A stretch of DNA of 15,621 nt from Ignavibacteriaceae bacterium (GTDB lineage Bacteria > Bacteroidota > Ignavibacteria > Ignavibacteriales > Ignavibacteriaceae): assembly GCA_025449775.1 (NCBI GenBank), contig JANWIS010000084.1, positions 1-15,621 on the forward strand. The letters are read 5' to 3'. Shown piece after piece: positions 7,481 to 15,123 of this stretch (its first letter is position 1; every line of letters begins with the position of its first letter). A program made the translations under genes and the position numbers. Under the pieces are notes generated by a model. The model was given only the letters and a program-made list of their open reading frames with translations. It searched no databases and was not told where the DNA came from.

Positions 7481-7484
7481 TTTG

Positions 7485-8774
7485 ATGAAGATTTCTCTGA
7501 CATTACTCATACTGATTTTACTTCAAGTTATAGTTAGAGCTGAATCACCCGAGCAAGTTTTAAAGAATATTGATAGAATTATTTCAGACATACCATCAGG
7601 AACAAAAATTGGGATGATGATTTATAATCCTCTGACTCAGGACACAATAATCAGCATCAACCATACTCAATCAATGATACCTGCATCAAACGTCAAACTT
7701 TTTACAACAGCTGCTGCACTTGAGATAATGAGCGGTGATTATTTATTGTCAACAAAGATCCTTGCCGATGATAAAGATCTAACTGATAGTAAAATTGATG
7801 GGAACATTTACATTAAAGGGTTTGGTCATGCAACATTCGAAACTGAAGATTTGGAATCATTAGCTGTTAGTCTTCATCAAGCCGGACTACGAGAAGTAAC
7901 TGGTAATATAATTGGTGATGATACATTTTTCGATAATGTTTATTCAAGGGATGATTGGATAAATGAAGAACGTTCGAATGTTAAACTTCCTCCTATTTCT
8001 TCACTAGTATTAGACCGTAACCGAACTACTACAATTAAAAAGAAGAGAGGACGTTCACGTACTTATTTTGTAAATGTGGATAACCCGCCTCTTTTCACTG
8101 CAAAAAAACTTAAGCAATTATTAATCTCCCTCGGTGTAAAGATTAATGGTGAAGCTATATCAGGTCAGACACCGGCAGATGCAAAAGAAATTATTGAATC
8201 CTCAGAACAGATCAGAGATGTTCTAAAATTAATAAATAAAAACAGTGATAATTTCCTTGCTGAATGTCTGTTTAAATCAATTGGTGCTGTTTACAGCGGT
8301 AAGCAAGGTAACTCATTCTTTTCCACTCAGGCAATTTTAAGTTTTATACGCGACAATGGCATTTATTCCGAAGGAACTCAAGTAGTTGATGGCTCAGGTA
8401 TATCACGGTTTGATAAAGTAACCGTTGGAGCTTTAGCAGGGTTGCTTGAGAATGCTTACTTCAACATAAATCATTTTGAAGATTTTTATAATTCCTTAAG
8501 CATTGCTGGAGTAGATGGAACTCTAGAAGACAGATTAATTGGAACTCTTGCAGAAAATAATTTTAGAGGAAAAACCGGAACATTAAATGGAGTTTGTTCA
8601 TTATCGGGTTACTTAACCACTGCCGATGGTGACGATCTTATCATTTGCATTTTCTTTGAGTTTAACAAAGGCGGTGCAAAAAAATACAGAGACATTCAGG
8701 ATAAGATAATTGAATACCTTGCCGGCTGGGAAAATAAAAACCCTGATCTGCCAATCGATCAGGGTCTGAAATAA
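7485..8774 (+). CDS. dacB: D-alanyl-D-alanine carboxypeptidase/endopeptidase, PBP4 (peptidase S13)
   Basis: The 429-residue product has a signal peptide (MKISLTLLILILLQVIVRA). All three penicillin-binding active-site motifs of the S13/PBP4 family are present: SxxK at Ser68-Lys71 (PASNVKLFTTAAALE), SxN at Ser254-Asn256 (NKNSDNFLAE) and KTG at Lys363-Gly365 (RGKTGTLNG). A large insert separates the first two, including DDTFFD and the VKLPPISSL region, as in PBP4. VDGSGISRFDKVT is also family-typical. It should trim or cleave peptidoglycan cross-links in the periplasm. The start at 7485 is chosen over an in-frame TTG at 7458 because it yields a proper signal peptide; no Shine-Dalgarno is visible at either. 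The last codons overlap a hairpin serving the convergent secG transcript. Confidence 0.93.
   Translation: MKISLTLLILILLQVIVRAESPEQVLKNIDRIISDIPSGTKIGMMIYNPLTQDTIISINHTQSMIPASNVKLFTTAAALEIMSGDYLLSTKILADDKDLTDSKIDGNIYIKGFGHATFETEDLESLAVSLHQAGLREVTGNIIGDDTFFDNVYSRDDWINEERSNVKLPPISSLVLDRNRTTTIKKKRGRSRTYFVNVDNPPLFTAKKLKQLLISLGVKINGEAISGQTPADAKEIIESSEQIRDVLKLINKNSDNFLAECLFKSIGAVYSGKQGNSFFSTQAILSFIRDNGIYSEGTQVVDGSGISRFDKVTVGALAGLLENAYFNINHFEDFYNSLSIAGVDGTLEDRLIGTLAENNFRGKTGTLNGVCSLSGYLTTADGDDLIICIFFEFNKGGAKKYRDIQDKIIEYLAGWENKNPDLPIDQGLK
8731..8764 (-). terminator. intrinsic terminator of the tRNA-secG unit, inside the 3' end of the PBP4 gene
   Basis: On the minus strand CCCTGATC (8764-8757), an 8-base loop and GATCAGGG (8748-8741) form a perfect 8-bp stem followed by TTTTTATTTT (8740-8731). 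It lies 27-60 bases after the secG stop and overlaps the last codons of the convergent PBP4 gene. In the plus direction the hairpin is followed by TCTGAAATAA, so it is not a good terminator that way. Confidence 0.85.
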
Positions 8775-8790
8775 AAATTTTATACGGATC

Positions 8791-9141
8791 TTATTTCTGT
8801 TCAGGTTGAGTTTGTTGTGGCAGCTGCTGCTGTGGTATCGTAGGTGTTTGTGGAATTGTTTGTTTTCCTGATTCCTGAATTACACTTCGTTGTTCTTCAG
8901 TAACTTTACCTGGTAAAAAAAACAGGTTTACAACTATTGCCAAAACAGCTACAGTTCCACCTAACCACCAGGTTGCCCTGCTTAAAAAATCAGCTGTTCT
9001 TCTGGTTCCAAACATTGCACCCATATTTCCAGCACCACCAAAAGTTCCGGCAAGTCCACCACCTTTGCTAGCCTGCATTAGAACAACAATTATCAATAAG
9101 ATCGCGGCTATGGTTGCAATTATAACTAATATATTATACAT
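8791..9141 (-). CDS. secG: protein translocase subunit SecG
   Basis: The 116-residue product matches SecG: a first transmembrane helix (ILVIIATIAAILLIIVVLMQ), the conserved QASKGGGLAGTFGGAGNMGAMFG cytoplasmic loop split around position 25-50, RTADFLSRATWWLGG, and a second helix (TVAVLAIVVNLFF). A Gln/Pro-rich tail follows (QTPTIPQQQLPQQTQPEQ). SecG assists SecYE/SecA protein export in the inner membrane. An upstream in-frame GTG at 9150 touches the Shine-Dalgarno itself, so the ATG at 9141, eight bases after AAAAGGAG, is the better start. It lies 23 bases after the tRNA and probably shares its transcript; a terminator follows within the convergent PBP4 gene. Confidence 0.93.
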   Translation of the reverse strand: MYNILVIIATIAAILLIIVVLMQASKGGGLAGTFGGAGNMGAMFGTRRTADFLSRATWWLGGTVAVLAIVVNLFFLPGKVTEEQRSVIQESGKQTIPQTPTIPQQQLPQQTQPEQK

Positions 9142-9149
9142 ATCTTTCA

Positions 9150-9157
9150 CTCCTTTT
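9150..9157 (-). promoter_or_regulatory. ribosome binding site of secG
   Basis: AAAAGGAG (9157-9150) lies eight bases before the ATG at 9141. Its last G is also the first base of the alternative GTG codon, which argues against that GTG being the start. Confidence 0.75.
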
Positions 9158-9164
9158 AGTTATG

Positions 9165-9238
9165 TAGCGGGGGAGGGATTCGAACCCCCGACACGTGGAT
9201 TATGATTCCACTGCTCTAACCAACTGAGCTACCCCGCC
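9165..9238 (-). tRNA. tRNA with CAU anticodon, probably tRNA-Met (elongator)
   Basis: The 74-base minus-strand sequence folds as a full cloverleaf: acceptor GGCGGGG/CCCCGCT (ending in a G-U pair), U8-A9, D arm with AGCTCAGTTGGTTAGAGC, and anticodon stem GTGGA/TCCAC around loop ATCATAA (anticodon CAU, 9204-9202). The T arm is GGGGG-TTCGAAT-CCCTC and the discriminator is A73. CCA is not encoded. Position 1 is G, so it is not an initiator tRNA with the usual 1-72 mismatch. tRNA-Ile(CAU), whose C34 is modified to lysidine, is the main alternative. It sits between its own promoter and secG. Confidence 0.93.
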
Positions 9239-9247
9239 CAATTTGAT

Positions 9248-9262
9248 CCCAATTAAATCGGG
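9248..9262 (-). repeat. short imperfect palindrome in the tRNA leader
   Basis: On the minus strand CCCGATT and AATTGGG flank a single T between the -7 box and the tRNA 5' end. It pairs except for one G-U. It begins only four bases past the promoter box, so it may lie at the very start of the transcript. Its role is unknown and it may be chance. Confidence 0.35.
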
Positions 9263-9265
9263 ACG

Positions 9266-9296
9266 CAAATATAGCTACAATAGTAAAATTTTCAAA
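9266..9296 (-). promoter_or_regulatory. Bacteroidota-type sigma-A promoter for tRNA(CAU)-secG
   Basis: On the minus strand TTTG (9296-9293) is followed after 19 bases by TATATTTG (9273-9266), a full consensus match. It lies in the 106-base gap between the obgE stop and the tRNA, and would start transcription ~20 bases before the mature tRNA. This is the cleanest promoter in the window. Confidence 0.68.
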
Positions 9297-9344
9297 AATG
9301 TTTCCGGCAGTTTATTAAGAATTTTTAAGAAGATTTATGAATAG

Positions 9345-10340
9345 TTAACTTGATGCTTCCCTGGCTGATTGCCAAAGGTGATCTATTAATTCCTGCAATC
9401 CGGTTCCTGATACAGAAGAAAAGATAAACGGCTTTTCCTTAATTCCTTTAAAACGGAATTTTGACACTTCTTTTAATCTTTCTTTATCAATCAAATCGGC
9501 TTTTGAAAATGAAACAATAATCTTCTTTTTAAGAAGCTTCTGGCTGTAACTTTTTAATTCACCGATCAGCGTATTGTAATCTTTTTGAAAATTTTCTGAT
9601 GTTACTTCAATAAGCAGAAGAATTATTCTTGTTCTTTCAATATGACGCAGAAATTTAATTCCTAATCCTTTGCCTTTATGTGCACCTTCTATTATTCCGG
9701 GAATATCTGCAACAGTAAAGCTTTGATAATCCTGATATTTTACAATACCAAGATTCGGTTCAAGAGTAGTGAAAGGATAATCGGCAATCTTTGGTCGAGC
9801 AGAAGAAATTTTTGAAATCAAAGTTGATTTTCCTGCATTCGGAAATCCTACAAGTCCAACATCGGCAATTAATTTTAATTCAAGAATAACTTTTCTAAAC
9901 TCTCCTGGTATTCCGGGTTCAGCAAAACGAGGTGTTTGATTTGTAGGAGTTGCAAACTTGCTGTTTCCTTTTCCTCCCTTTCCTCCTTTGGCAAGAATAA
10001 TTTTTTGTCCTTCGGTATTCAGGTCATAAATCGGTTCTTCACTTTCTGCATCTTTGATTACTGTTCCAACAGGCACTTTAATTATTACATCATTACCATC
10101 TTTACCATCTTTTAGTGAGCTGCCTCCTTTGTCACCGTCGGATGCCTGATATTTTTTCTTATACCTGAAATCAAGTAATGTGTGAAGGTTATTGTTAGAT
10201 TGGATTATTATGTTTCCACCGTTACCGCCATCACCGCCTGATGGACCACCTTTCGGGACATACTTTTCTCTGCGAAAAGTTACAATTCCATCACCACCTT
10301 TTCCGGCGTGAACTTCAATAACGGCATAGTCAACAAACAT
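9345..10340 (-). CDS. obgE: Obg-family GTPase (ObgE/CgtA)
   Basis: The 331-residue protein has the glycine-rich Obg fold at residues 1-158 (AGKGGDG, GGPSGGDGGNGGN, AKGGKGGKGN) and a G domain from ~160. G-motifs seen are GFPNAGKST (165-173), YPFTTLEPN (188-196), DIPG (212-215), SKAD (279-282) and SSVSGTG (308-314). There is no extra C-terminal OCT domain, as in short Obg proteins. Obg binds the 50S subunit and links ribosome assembly to growth and stringent control. The G4 motif is SKAD, where NKxD is canonical, a mild variant. The ATG shares one base with the TAA of the upstream gene, so translation is coupled to the acidic protein. It ends 106 bases before the tRNA, with no clear terminator. 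Confidence 0.96.
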   Translation of the reverse strand: MFVDYAVIEVHAGKGGDGIVTFRREKYVPKGGPSGGDGGNGGNIIIQSNNNLHTLLDFRYKKKYQASDGDKGGSSLKDGKDGNDVIIKVPVGTVIKDAESEEPIYDLNTEGQKIILAKGGKGGKGNSKFATPTNQTPRFAEPGIPGEFRKVILELKLIADVGLVGFPNAGKSTLISKISSARPKIADYPFTTLEPNLGIVKYQDYQSFTVADIPGIIEGAHKGKGLGIKFLRHIERTRIILLLIEVTSENFQKDYNTLIGELKSYSQKLLKKKIIVSFSKADLIDKERLKEVSKFRFKGIKEKPFIFSSVSGTGLQELIDHLWQSAREASS

Positions 10341-12292
10341 TACGCTTGCCTGAAGTAGTTGGATACACCGTTTGTGAATGTAATGGCTTCTTTGGAATAA
10401 GGACTGATTTTATAGGATGTGAAGACAGCTTTTAATATTTCCGAGGCTTCTTTGTACGAATGGCAATCCATGATTCGTTCTGCAGTATTTATAAAATCTT
10501 CTTCATCATTGCTGAAGATTAAGGAAACTATTTTTTTTATTTCTTTTTTCTTTAAATAGCCGAACAGATCATTATGTCGGGAAGGTCTAGCTTGTTTTAA
10601 TTCCTGTTCGGGTAATTTTTTTTCAACATTTCTTATTTCCCTGACTTCAACTTTTTTTTGCGGAGGTTCTATATCTTCTTTTACCTGAGTCTCCTCAACT
10701 TCCTCTTTAACTTTTTCACCTTTGCCTGAAAATGCAGCCTCATCTATATTTTTTAAAAACTCATCTATTTCATCAGTTTCCAGAACCGGTTCAAGCAATT
10801 CCTTTGGTTCATTACTTTCTTCCACCTCAATTACTTCATTCACTTCTTCTATACTTATTTCTTCTGAAGCAGAATTATTGCTAAACTTATCAATGTCTTC
10901 AAATATATTCAGCACTTCAGCTTCAAGTGAATCAAATTTGGGTTTATCATTTTGTTTAACCGTTTCATTATTTTTTTCAGGTTGTTCGTCTTGAACTTTA
11001 TCTTCTTCAACATTCGAATTTTCTTCACCTATGAAATCTTTTATCATTTCCTCTACAATTTCTTTTTCAACGCCCGGTTTAATTACATCAGGTTCACTTT
11101 CAAACAATTGTTCTGAAATCGATTCGTATAAATCAGAATCAATTTGGAGAGTAGATTTTGCTATTCCGGAATCACTTAACAATGAATCAGTGTATTTTAA
11201 ATCCGGTTGTGCATTAAAATTATCCTCAATCGTTCTATTTGATTCTAAGCTATCATCAGTATTCTGCGCCGAATTTTCTGAAGCTTCTTCAATTGCACTC
11301 GCAAGATCTTCACCTGAATCTGATTTTAGCTCTTCATCGTAAAGCGAGAGAAGAGTTTCCTCTTCTTCCGGACTTAGAAAGGATTCAATATCAGCCTTGT
11401 CCAACTCATTTGCATATTTATCTGCTATTTCACCAAGGCTTGGTTCTTCATTAGATTGTTGATCGATTGTAAGTCCTTCCTTATCATCAATTTTTAAATC
11501 CGGCTCCGTAGTTTTAAATTGCTCAATTTCACCTTCTGCTTTACGTGTGTATAATATTCGTTTGAACTCAACTTTATCATATCGTTTCTTTACACCTTCA
11601 GGAATTTCTTTCCGAAGTTTGAATACCATCTCGAGCATATTTTTTTCTTTGAGAAATATTTCTATTGCAGTTGATGAAACCATGTTTTTATCAACACCGC
11701 CAATGTTAAAAAAATCACCGATGGATGTTAGCGCATTATCGACAAGCTGTTCCTGGTTTGAGCTAAACAATTCTCTGTCGATTTTATTCAGGATCAAATC
11801 AAATTCTGTTAAGGAAATCTGTACAAGGTTTCTTTTGGAAAGATAGGCTGAAAGTACTTTTTTGAAATATTCATAGTAATATAAATAGTTGAGCATCATT
11901 TGAAGTTCTTCAACAGAAATAATTGGCTGTTCGTTAAAAATTAATTTTGTTAATGACCATCGCGGGCGTACAAGGTAGTTAACATTAAAAGAAACTGCCT
12001 GGAGTATCAGTTTTTTTAAATCGTCGAAAGAAATTTTCTTATTTCTTTTTATTTCTCCTGAAATTTTATGGAAATGGTCAGCAATCTCTTTGCCGGAATA
12101 ATCAAAATATGATTGCTGAAGGAGTTTTCGCCTGTCAGCATAAATCATAAAATCGAGTTCTGCAGAAATGTATTTAAGAACAGCGGGGTGAATATTAGTT
12201 GCTGAGATTTTCTCATAAGTGAAAATCGTTCCGACGTTTTTCACCTGGTTAATGCAGAAATCACCAATAAATTTTATTTCTTTTTCAAACAT
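10340..12292 (-). CDS. uncharacterised protein with a long acidic middle region, coupled to obgE
   Basis: I do not recognise the family. The 650-residue product has three parts. Residues ~1-255 are a predicted helical, lysine/aromatic-rich globular region (including VLKYISAELDFMIYADRRKLLQ and YLVRPRWSLTKLIF). Residues ~256-570 are low-complexity, rich in Glu/Asp/Ser/Asn and lacking Cys and Trp, probably disordered, with short amphipathic segments such as IESFLSPEEEETLLSLYDEEL and IDEFLKNIDEAAF. Residues ~571-650 form a second compact basic/helical region (DLFGYLKKKEIKKIVSLIFS). No signal peptide or membrane helix is visible, so it is likely cytoplasmic. The ATG at 12292 is preferred to the adjacent GTG at 12295 because AGAGAG lies seven bases before it. 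Its TAA overlaps the obgE ATG. A scaffold or ribosome-linked role is a guess from context only. Confidence 0.85.
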   Translation of the reverse strand: MFEKEIKFIGDFCINQVKNVGTIFTYEKISATNIHPAVLKYISAELDFMIYADRRKLLQQSYFDYSGKEIADHFHKISGEIKRNKKISFDDLKKLILQAVSFNVNYLVRPRWSLTKLIFNEQPIISVEELQMMLNYLYYYEYFKKVLSAYLSKRNLVQISLTEFDLILNKIDRELFSSNQEQLVDNALTSIGDFFNIGGVDKNMVSSTAIEIFLKEKNMLEMVFKLRKEIPEGVKKRYDKVEFKRILYTRKAEGEIEQFKTTEPDLKIDDKEGLTIDQQSNEEPSLGEIADKYANELDKADIESFLSPEEEETLLSLYDEELKSDSGEDLASAIEEASENSAQNTDDSLESNRTIEDNFNAQPDLKYTDSLLSDSGIAKSTLQIDSDLYESISEQLFESEPDVIKPGVEKEIVEEMIKDFIGEENSNVEEDKVQDEQPEKNNETVKQNDKPKFDSLEAEVLNIFEDIDKFSNNSASEEISIEEVNEVIEVEESNEPKELLEPVLETDEIDEFLKNIDEAAFSGKGEKVKEEVEETQVKEDIEPPQKKVEVREIRNVEKKLPEQELKQARPSRHNDLFGYLKKKEIKKIVSLIFSNDEEDFINTAERIMDCHSYKEASEILKAVFTSYKISPYSKEAITFTNGVSNYFRQA

Positions 12293-12303
12293 CACAGTTC
12301 TCT

Positions 12304-12327
12304 CTTAATTTCCCATATTAAATTAAG
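12304..12327 (-). promoter_or_regulatory. perfect 8-bp inverted repeat in the leader of the acidic-protein/obgE unit
   Basis: CTTAATTT (12327-12320 on the minus strand, same sequence read on plus at 12304-12311) and AAATTAAG flank an 8-base spacer. The repeat lies between the candidate promoter at 12336-12367 and the start at 12292, and its 3' arm touches the AAGAGAG ribosome site. It could be an operator or an mRNA hairpin restricting initiation; it is AT-rich, so chance is possible. Confidence 0.4.
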
Positions 12328-12335
12328 GAACAGAA

Positions 12336-12367
12336 CAACTATAGCCAAATTTATTTGAAATTGCGAA
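12336..12367 (-). promoter_or_regulatory. candidate Bacteroidota-type promoter for the acidic-protein/obgE unit
   Basis: On the minus strand TTCG (12367-12364), 20 bases, then TATAGTTG (12343-12336) resemble TTTG-N20-TAnnTTTG with one mismatch in each box. It lies in the 138-base gap after sdhB, which otherwise holds only the inverted repeat and AT-rich DNA. It would let this unit be expressed separately from sdhCAB. Confidence 0.35.
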
Positions 12368-12430
12368 GTGGTTTAATGCAATAAAAAATCCAGATTTAAA
12401 TAATAGAGATTCATTTAAATTTATATTTCT

Positions 12431-13213
12431 TTATTTAATGACATCAGACTCAGCATCTTGTTTCTTTATTCTTGATACAATAAAATCCCTGTTCATACGT
12501 GCAATATTTGTAATTGAGATTCCCTTCGGACATTCGGCTTCGCAAGCATAAGTATTTGTGCAGCTTCCAAATCCCAAATCGTCCATCACTTTTACCATTC
12601 TTTCTACTCTGCGATATCTTTCCGGCTGACCTTGTGGAAGTAGTGCATACTGAGAAATTTTTGCAGATACGAAAAGCATTGCAGATGCATTTTTGCAAGC
12701 AGCAACACAAGCACCACAACCAATACAGGATGCAGCATCCATCGATAAACTCGCTGTATCTTTTGCAATTGGAATTAAATTAGCGTCCGGTGTTCCACCT
12801 GTATTTACTGAAACATATCCGCCTGTCTGTAATATCTGATCAAATCCCGATCGATCAACAATCAGATCTTTGATAACAGGAAAAGCTTTTGCTCTGAATG
12901 GTTCTACCCAGATTGTTTCTCCATCGTTAAAATTTCTCATGTGCAGCTGGCATGTTGCAATTTTGGATAAAGGGCCATGAGGTCTTCCATTAATTACTAA
13001 TCCGCAGGTTCCACAAATTCCTTCACGGCAATCACTTTCAAAATGAATTGCTTCCTGATCTGTAGCTTCGAGTCCGTTGTTGATTTCATCTAACATTTCA
13101 AGAAAAGAAGCATCCGGCGAAACCTGAACATTATAGTTAATAAAACTTCCGTCTGAGTTTCTGTTTTTTTGTCTCCAGATTTTCAGCTTTAGGTTTAATT
13201 TTTTCACGTTCAT
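12431..13213 (-). CDS. sdhB: succinate dehydrogenase/fumarate reductase iron-sulfur subunit
   Basis: The 260-residue protein carries all three Fe-S cluster sites. The [2Fe-2S] ligands are Cys62, Cys67, Cys70 ([20 protein letters not shown]) and Cys88. The [4Fe-4S] ligands are Cys163, Cys166, Cys169 ([12 protein letters not shown]) and Cys228. The [3Fe-4S] ligands are Cys173, Cys218 and Cys224 ([18 protein letters not shown]). It passes electrons between the flavoprotein and the membrane quinone site. The [14 protein letters not shown] stretch after the first cluster is typical of the Bacteroidota/Chlorobi class of this enzyme. The ATG overlaps the sdhA stop by one base and has a strong AAGGAG eight to nine bases upstream. 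Direction of catalysis (succinate oxidation or fumarate reduction) cannot be told from sequence. Confidence 0.96.
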   Translation of the reverse strand: MNVKKLNLKLKIWRQKNRNSDGSFINYNVQVSPDASFLEMLDEINNGLEATDQEAIHFESDCREGICGTCGLVINGRPHGPLSKIATCQLHMRNFNDGETIWVEPFRAKAFPVIKDLIVDRSGFDQILQTGGYVSVNTGGTPDANLIPIAKDTASLSMDAASCIGCGACVAACKNASAMLFVSAKISQYALLPQGQPERYRRVERMVKVMDDLGFGSCTNTYACEAECPKGISITNIARMNRDFIVSRIKKQDAESDVIK

Positions 13214-15123
13214 TATTTATAACTCCTTATTGCCGGTTTCACGTATTCAAATTCCAACACTTCTTTGTGAAGATTCCATTTATTCTCTCCCAGATATTCC
13301 CATGCAGCCACATAAGAATAATTTTCATCATCACGTTTTGCTTCACCATCTTCAAATTGGTATTCTTCACGAAAATGTCCGCCACATGATTCATTCCTGT
13401 TAAGAGCATCCATTGCCATCAATTCACCAAGCTCAAAATAATCAACTAACCTCCCTGCTCTTTCAAGAGTTTGGTTTACATCATTACCGCTTCCTGGAAT
13501 CGTAACATTTTTCCAGAATTCTTCTTTTAAATTTCTGATTTCTCCTACAGCTTCTTTCAAACCTTTTTCATAGCGAGCCATTCCAACCTTCTTCCACATA
13601 ATCCTTCCAAGCTGTTTGTGAAAATCATCGACGGTTCTCTTTCCCTTTATCGAAAGAAGTTTATTTGTTAAGTCTGTTACTTCTTTGGAAACTTTTTTAA
13701 ACTCGGGATGATCGGTTGTGACTGCAGCAGGTTTTGCTGAAGCGATGTAATTACTGAGAGTATAAGGAATAACAAAATATCCATCGGCTAAACCTTGCAT
13801 CAATGCTGATGCACCTAAACGATTTGCACCATGATCTGAAAAGTTCGCTTCACCCAAAACAAACAAACCTGGAATTGTGCTCATCAAATTATAATCAACC
13901 CAAAGTCCTCCCATTGTATAGTGAGGTGCAGGATAGATCATCATCGGAACCTTGTAAGGATTTTCACCAGTTATTGTTTCATAAATTTCAAATAAATTTC
14001 CATACCGTTCTTCAATAACTTTTTTTCCAAGTCGATTAATTGCATCTGCGAAATCGAGATAAACTGCTTCTCCGCCTTTTATACCTCTACCTTCGTCACA
14101 CACTTCTTTTGCTGCTCTTGATGAAATATCGCGAGGTGAAAGATTTCCAAATGAAGGATATTTTCTTTCGAGATAGTAATCTCTTTCCTCTTCTGGAATT
14201 TCAATTGGACTTCGCAAGTCATTTTTTTTTCTTGAAACCCAAACTCTTCCATCATTTCTTAAAGATTCACTCATTAAAGTTAATTTGGATTGAGAATCAT
14301 CATGCAATGGCAGACAAGTAGGATGAATCTGTGTGAAGCAAGGGTTCCCGAAGTAAGCACCGCGTTTGTGTGTACGCCAAATTGCAGTTGTATTACAGTT
14401 CATTGCATTGGTTGAAAGAAAAAAAACATTTGAGTAACCACCTGTCGCAAGACAGACAGCGTGTGCAGCATATTTTTCAATTTCACCCGTCAGAAGATTT
14501 CTACAGATTATTCCATTAGCAACACCATCAATTAATACTACATCAAGCATTTCCCGTCGTGTAAAAAGCTTCACAGTCCCTTTATCTATCTGCCGGTTCA
14601 ACGCACTTACAGCTCCGAGCAGAAGCTGCTGACCTGTCTGACCCCTTGCATAAAAGGTTCTTGATACTTGTGCACCTCCAAAAGAACGGTTATCTAACAT
14701 TCCACCATATTCTCTTGCAAATGGAACCCCCTGTGCAACACATTGATCAATAATATTTCCGCTGACTTCAGCAAGACGGTAAACATTTGCCTCACGTGCA
14801 CGGAAGTCCCCACCTTTAACGGTATCATAAAATAATCTAAAGATGGAGTCTCCATCATTCTGATAATTTTTTGCAGCATTAATTCCACCTTGTGCCGCAA
14901 TGCTGTGTGCTCTTCGTGCACTGTCATGAAATGTAAATGCAAGTACATTGAAACCAAGTTCTCCAAGAGAAGCAGCTGCAGATGCACCAGCCAGACCTGT
15001 TCCAACAACTATAACTGTATATTTTCTTTTGTTTGCCGGATTGACCAGCTTCATATTGAATTTATGATTTGCCCACTTCTCAGAAATATTACCACCTGGA
15101 ATCTTCGAGTCTAATTTTATCAT
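13213..15123 (-). CDS. sdhA: succinate dehydrogenase/fumarate reductase flavoprotein subunit
   Basis: The 636-residue protein matches the flavoprotein subunit. The FAD dinucleotide motif is GTGLAG (41-46). The covalent flavin attachment is His73 in [10 protein letters not shown]. The active-site segment is [10 protein letters not shown] (His267). An FAD-binding segment [25 protein letters not shown] follows, then the C-terminal domain with [15 protein letters not shown]. Length and the [10 protein letters not shown] segment fit the B. subtilis/Bacteroidota-type enzyme (TIGR01811-like). It oxidises succinate to fumarate, or the reverse, on the cytoplasmic face. Its ATG overlaps the sdhC stop (ATGA), and its TAA overlaps the sdhB ATG, so the three genes are one translationally coupled operon. 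Confidence 0.97.
   Translation of the reverse strand: MIKLDSKIPGGNISEKWANHKFNMKLVNPANKRKYTVIVVGTGLAGASAAASLGELGFNVLAFTFHDSARRAHSIAAQGGINAAKNYQNDGDSIFRLFYDTVKGGDFRAREANVYRLAEVSGNIIDQCVAQGVPFAREYGGMLDNRSFGGAQVSRTFYARGQTGQQLLLGAVSALNRQIDKGTVKLFTRREMLDVVLIDGVANGIICRNLLTGEIEKYAAHAVCLATGGYSNVFFLSTNAMNCNTTAIWRTHKRGAYFGNPCFTQIHPTCLPLHDDSQSKLTLMSESLRNDGRVWVSRKKNDLRSPIEIPEEERDYYLERKYPSFGNLSPRDISSRAAKEVCDEGRGIKGGEAVYLDFADAINRLGKKVIEERYGNLFEIYETITGENPYKVPMMIYPAPHYTMGGLWVDYNLMSTIPGLFVLGEANFSDHGANRLGASALMQGLADGYFVIPYTLSNYIASAKPAAVTTDHPEFKKVSKEVTDLTNKLLSIKGKRTVDDFHKQLGRIMWKKVGMARYEKGLKEAVGEIRNLKEEFWKNVTIPGSGNDVNQTLERAGRLVDYFELGELMAMDALNRNESCGGHFREEYQFEDGEAKRDDENYSYVAAWEYLGENKWNLHKEVLEFEYVKPAIRSYK

Noticed and set aside
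8741..8764. The same hairpin as a plus-strand terminator for the PBP4 gene
   Set aside because: It lies before the stop codon on the plus strand and is followed by TCTGAAATAA, not a T tract.
9142..9150. GTG start for secG adding three residues
   Set aside because: The GTG overlaps the last base of the Shine-Dalgarno, so spacing is impossible; the ATG at 9141 has ideal 8-base spacing.
10722..11846. Serine-rich plus-strand open frames opposite the acidic protein
   Set aside because: Glu/Asp codons read in reverse give Ser/Phe/Leu runs; these are antisense shadows of the acidic low-complexity region.
12396..12424. Two ATTTAAAT copies just after sdhB as a possible terminator
   Set aside because: Each copy is self-palindromic and purely AT, so the stem would be very weak; the following T run is not close enough to make a convincing intrinsic terminator.
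12450..15114. Alternative frames inside sdhB and sdhA on both strands
   Set aside because: All overlap strongly conserved enzyme frames and show no recognisable protein features.
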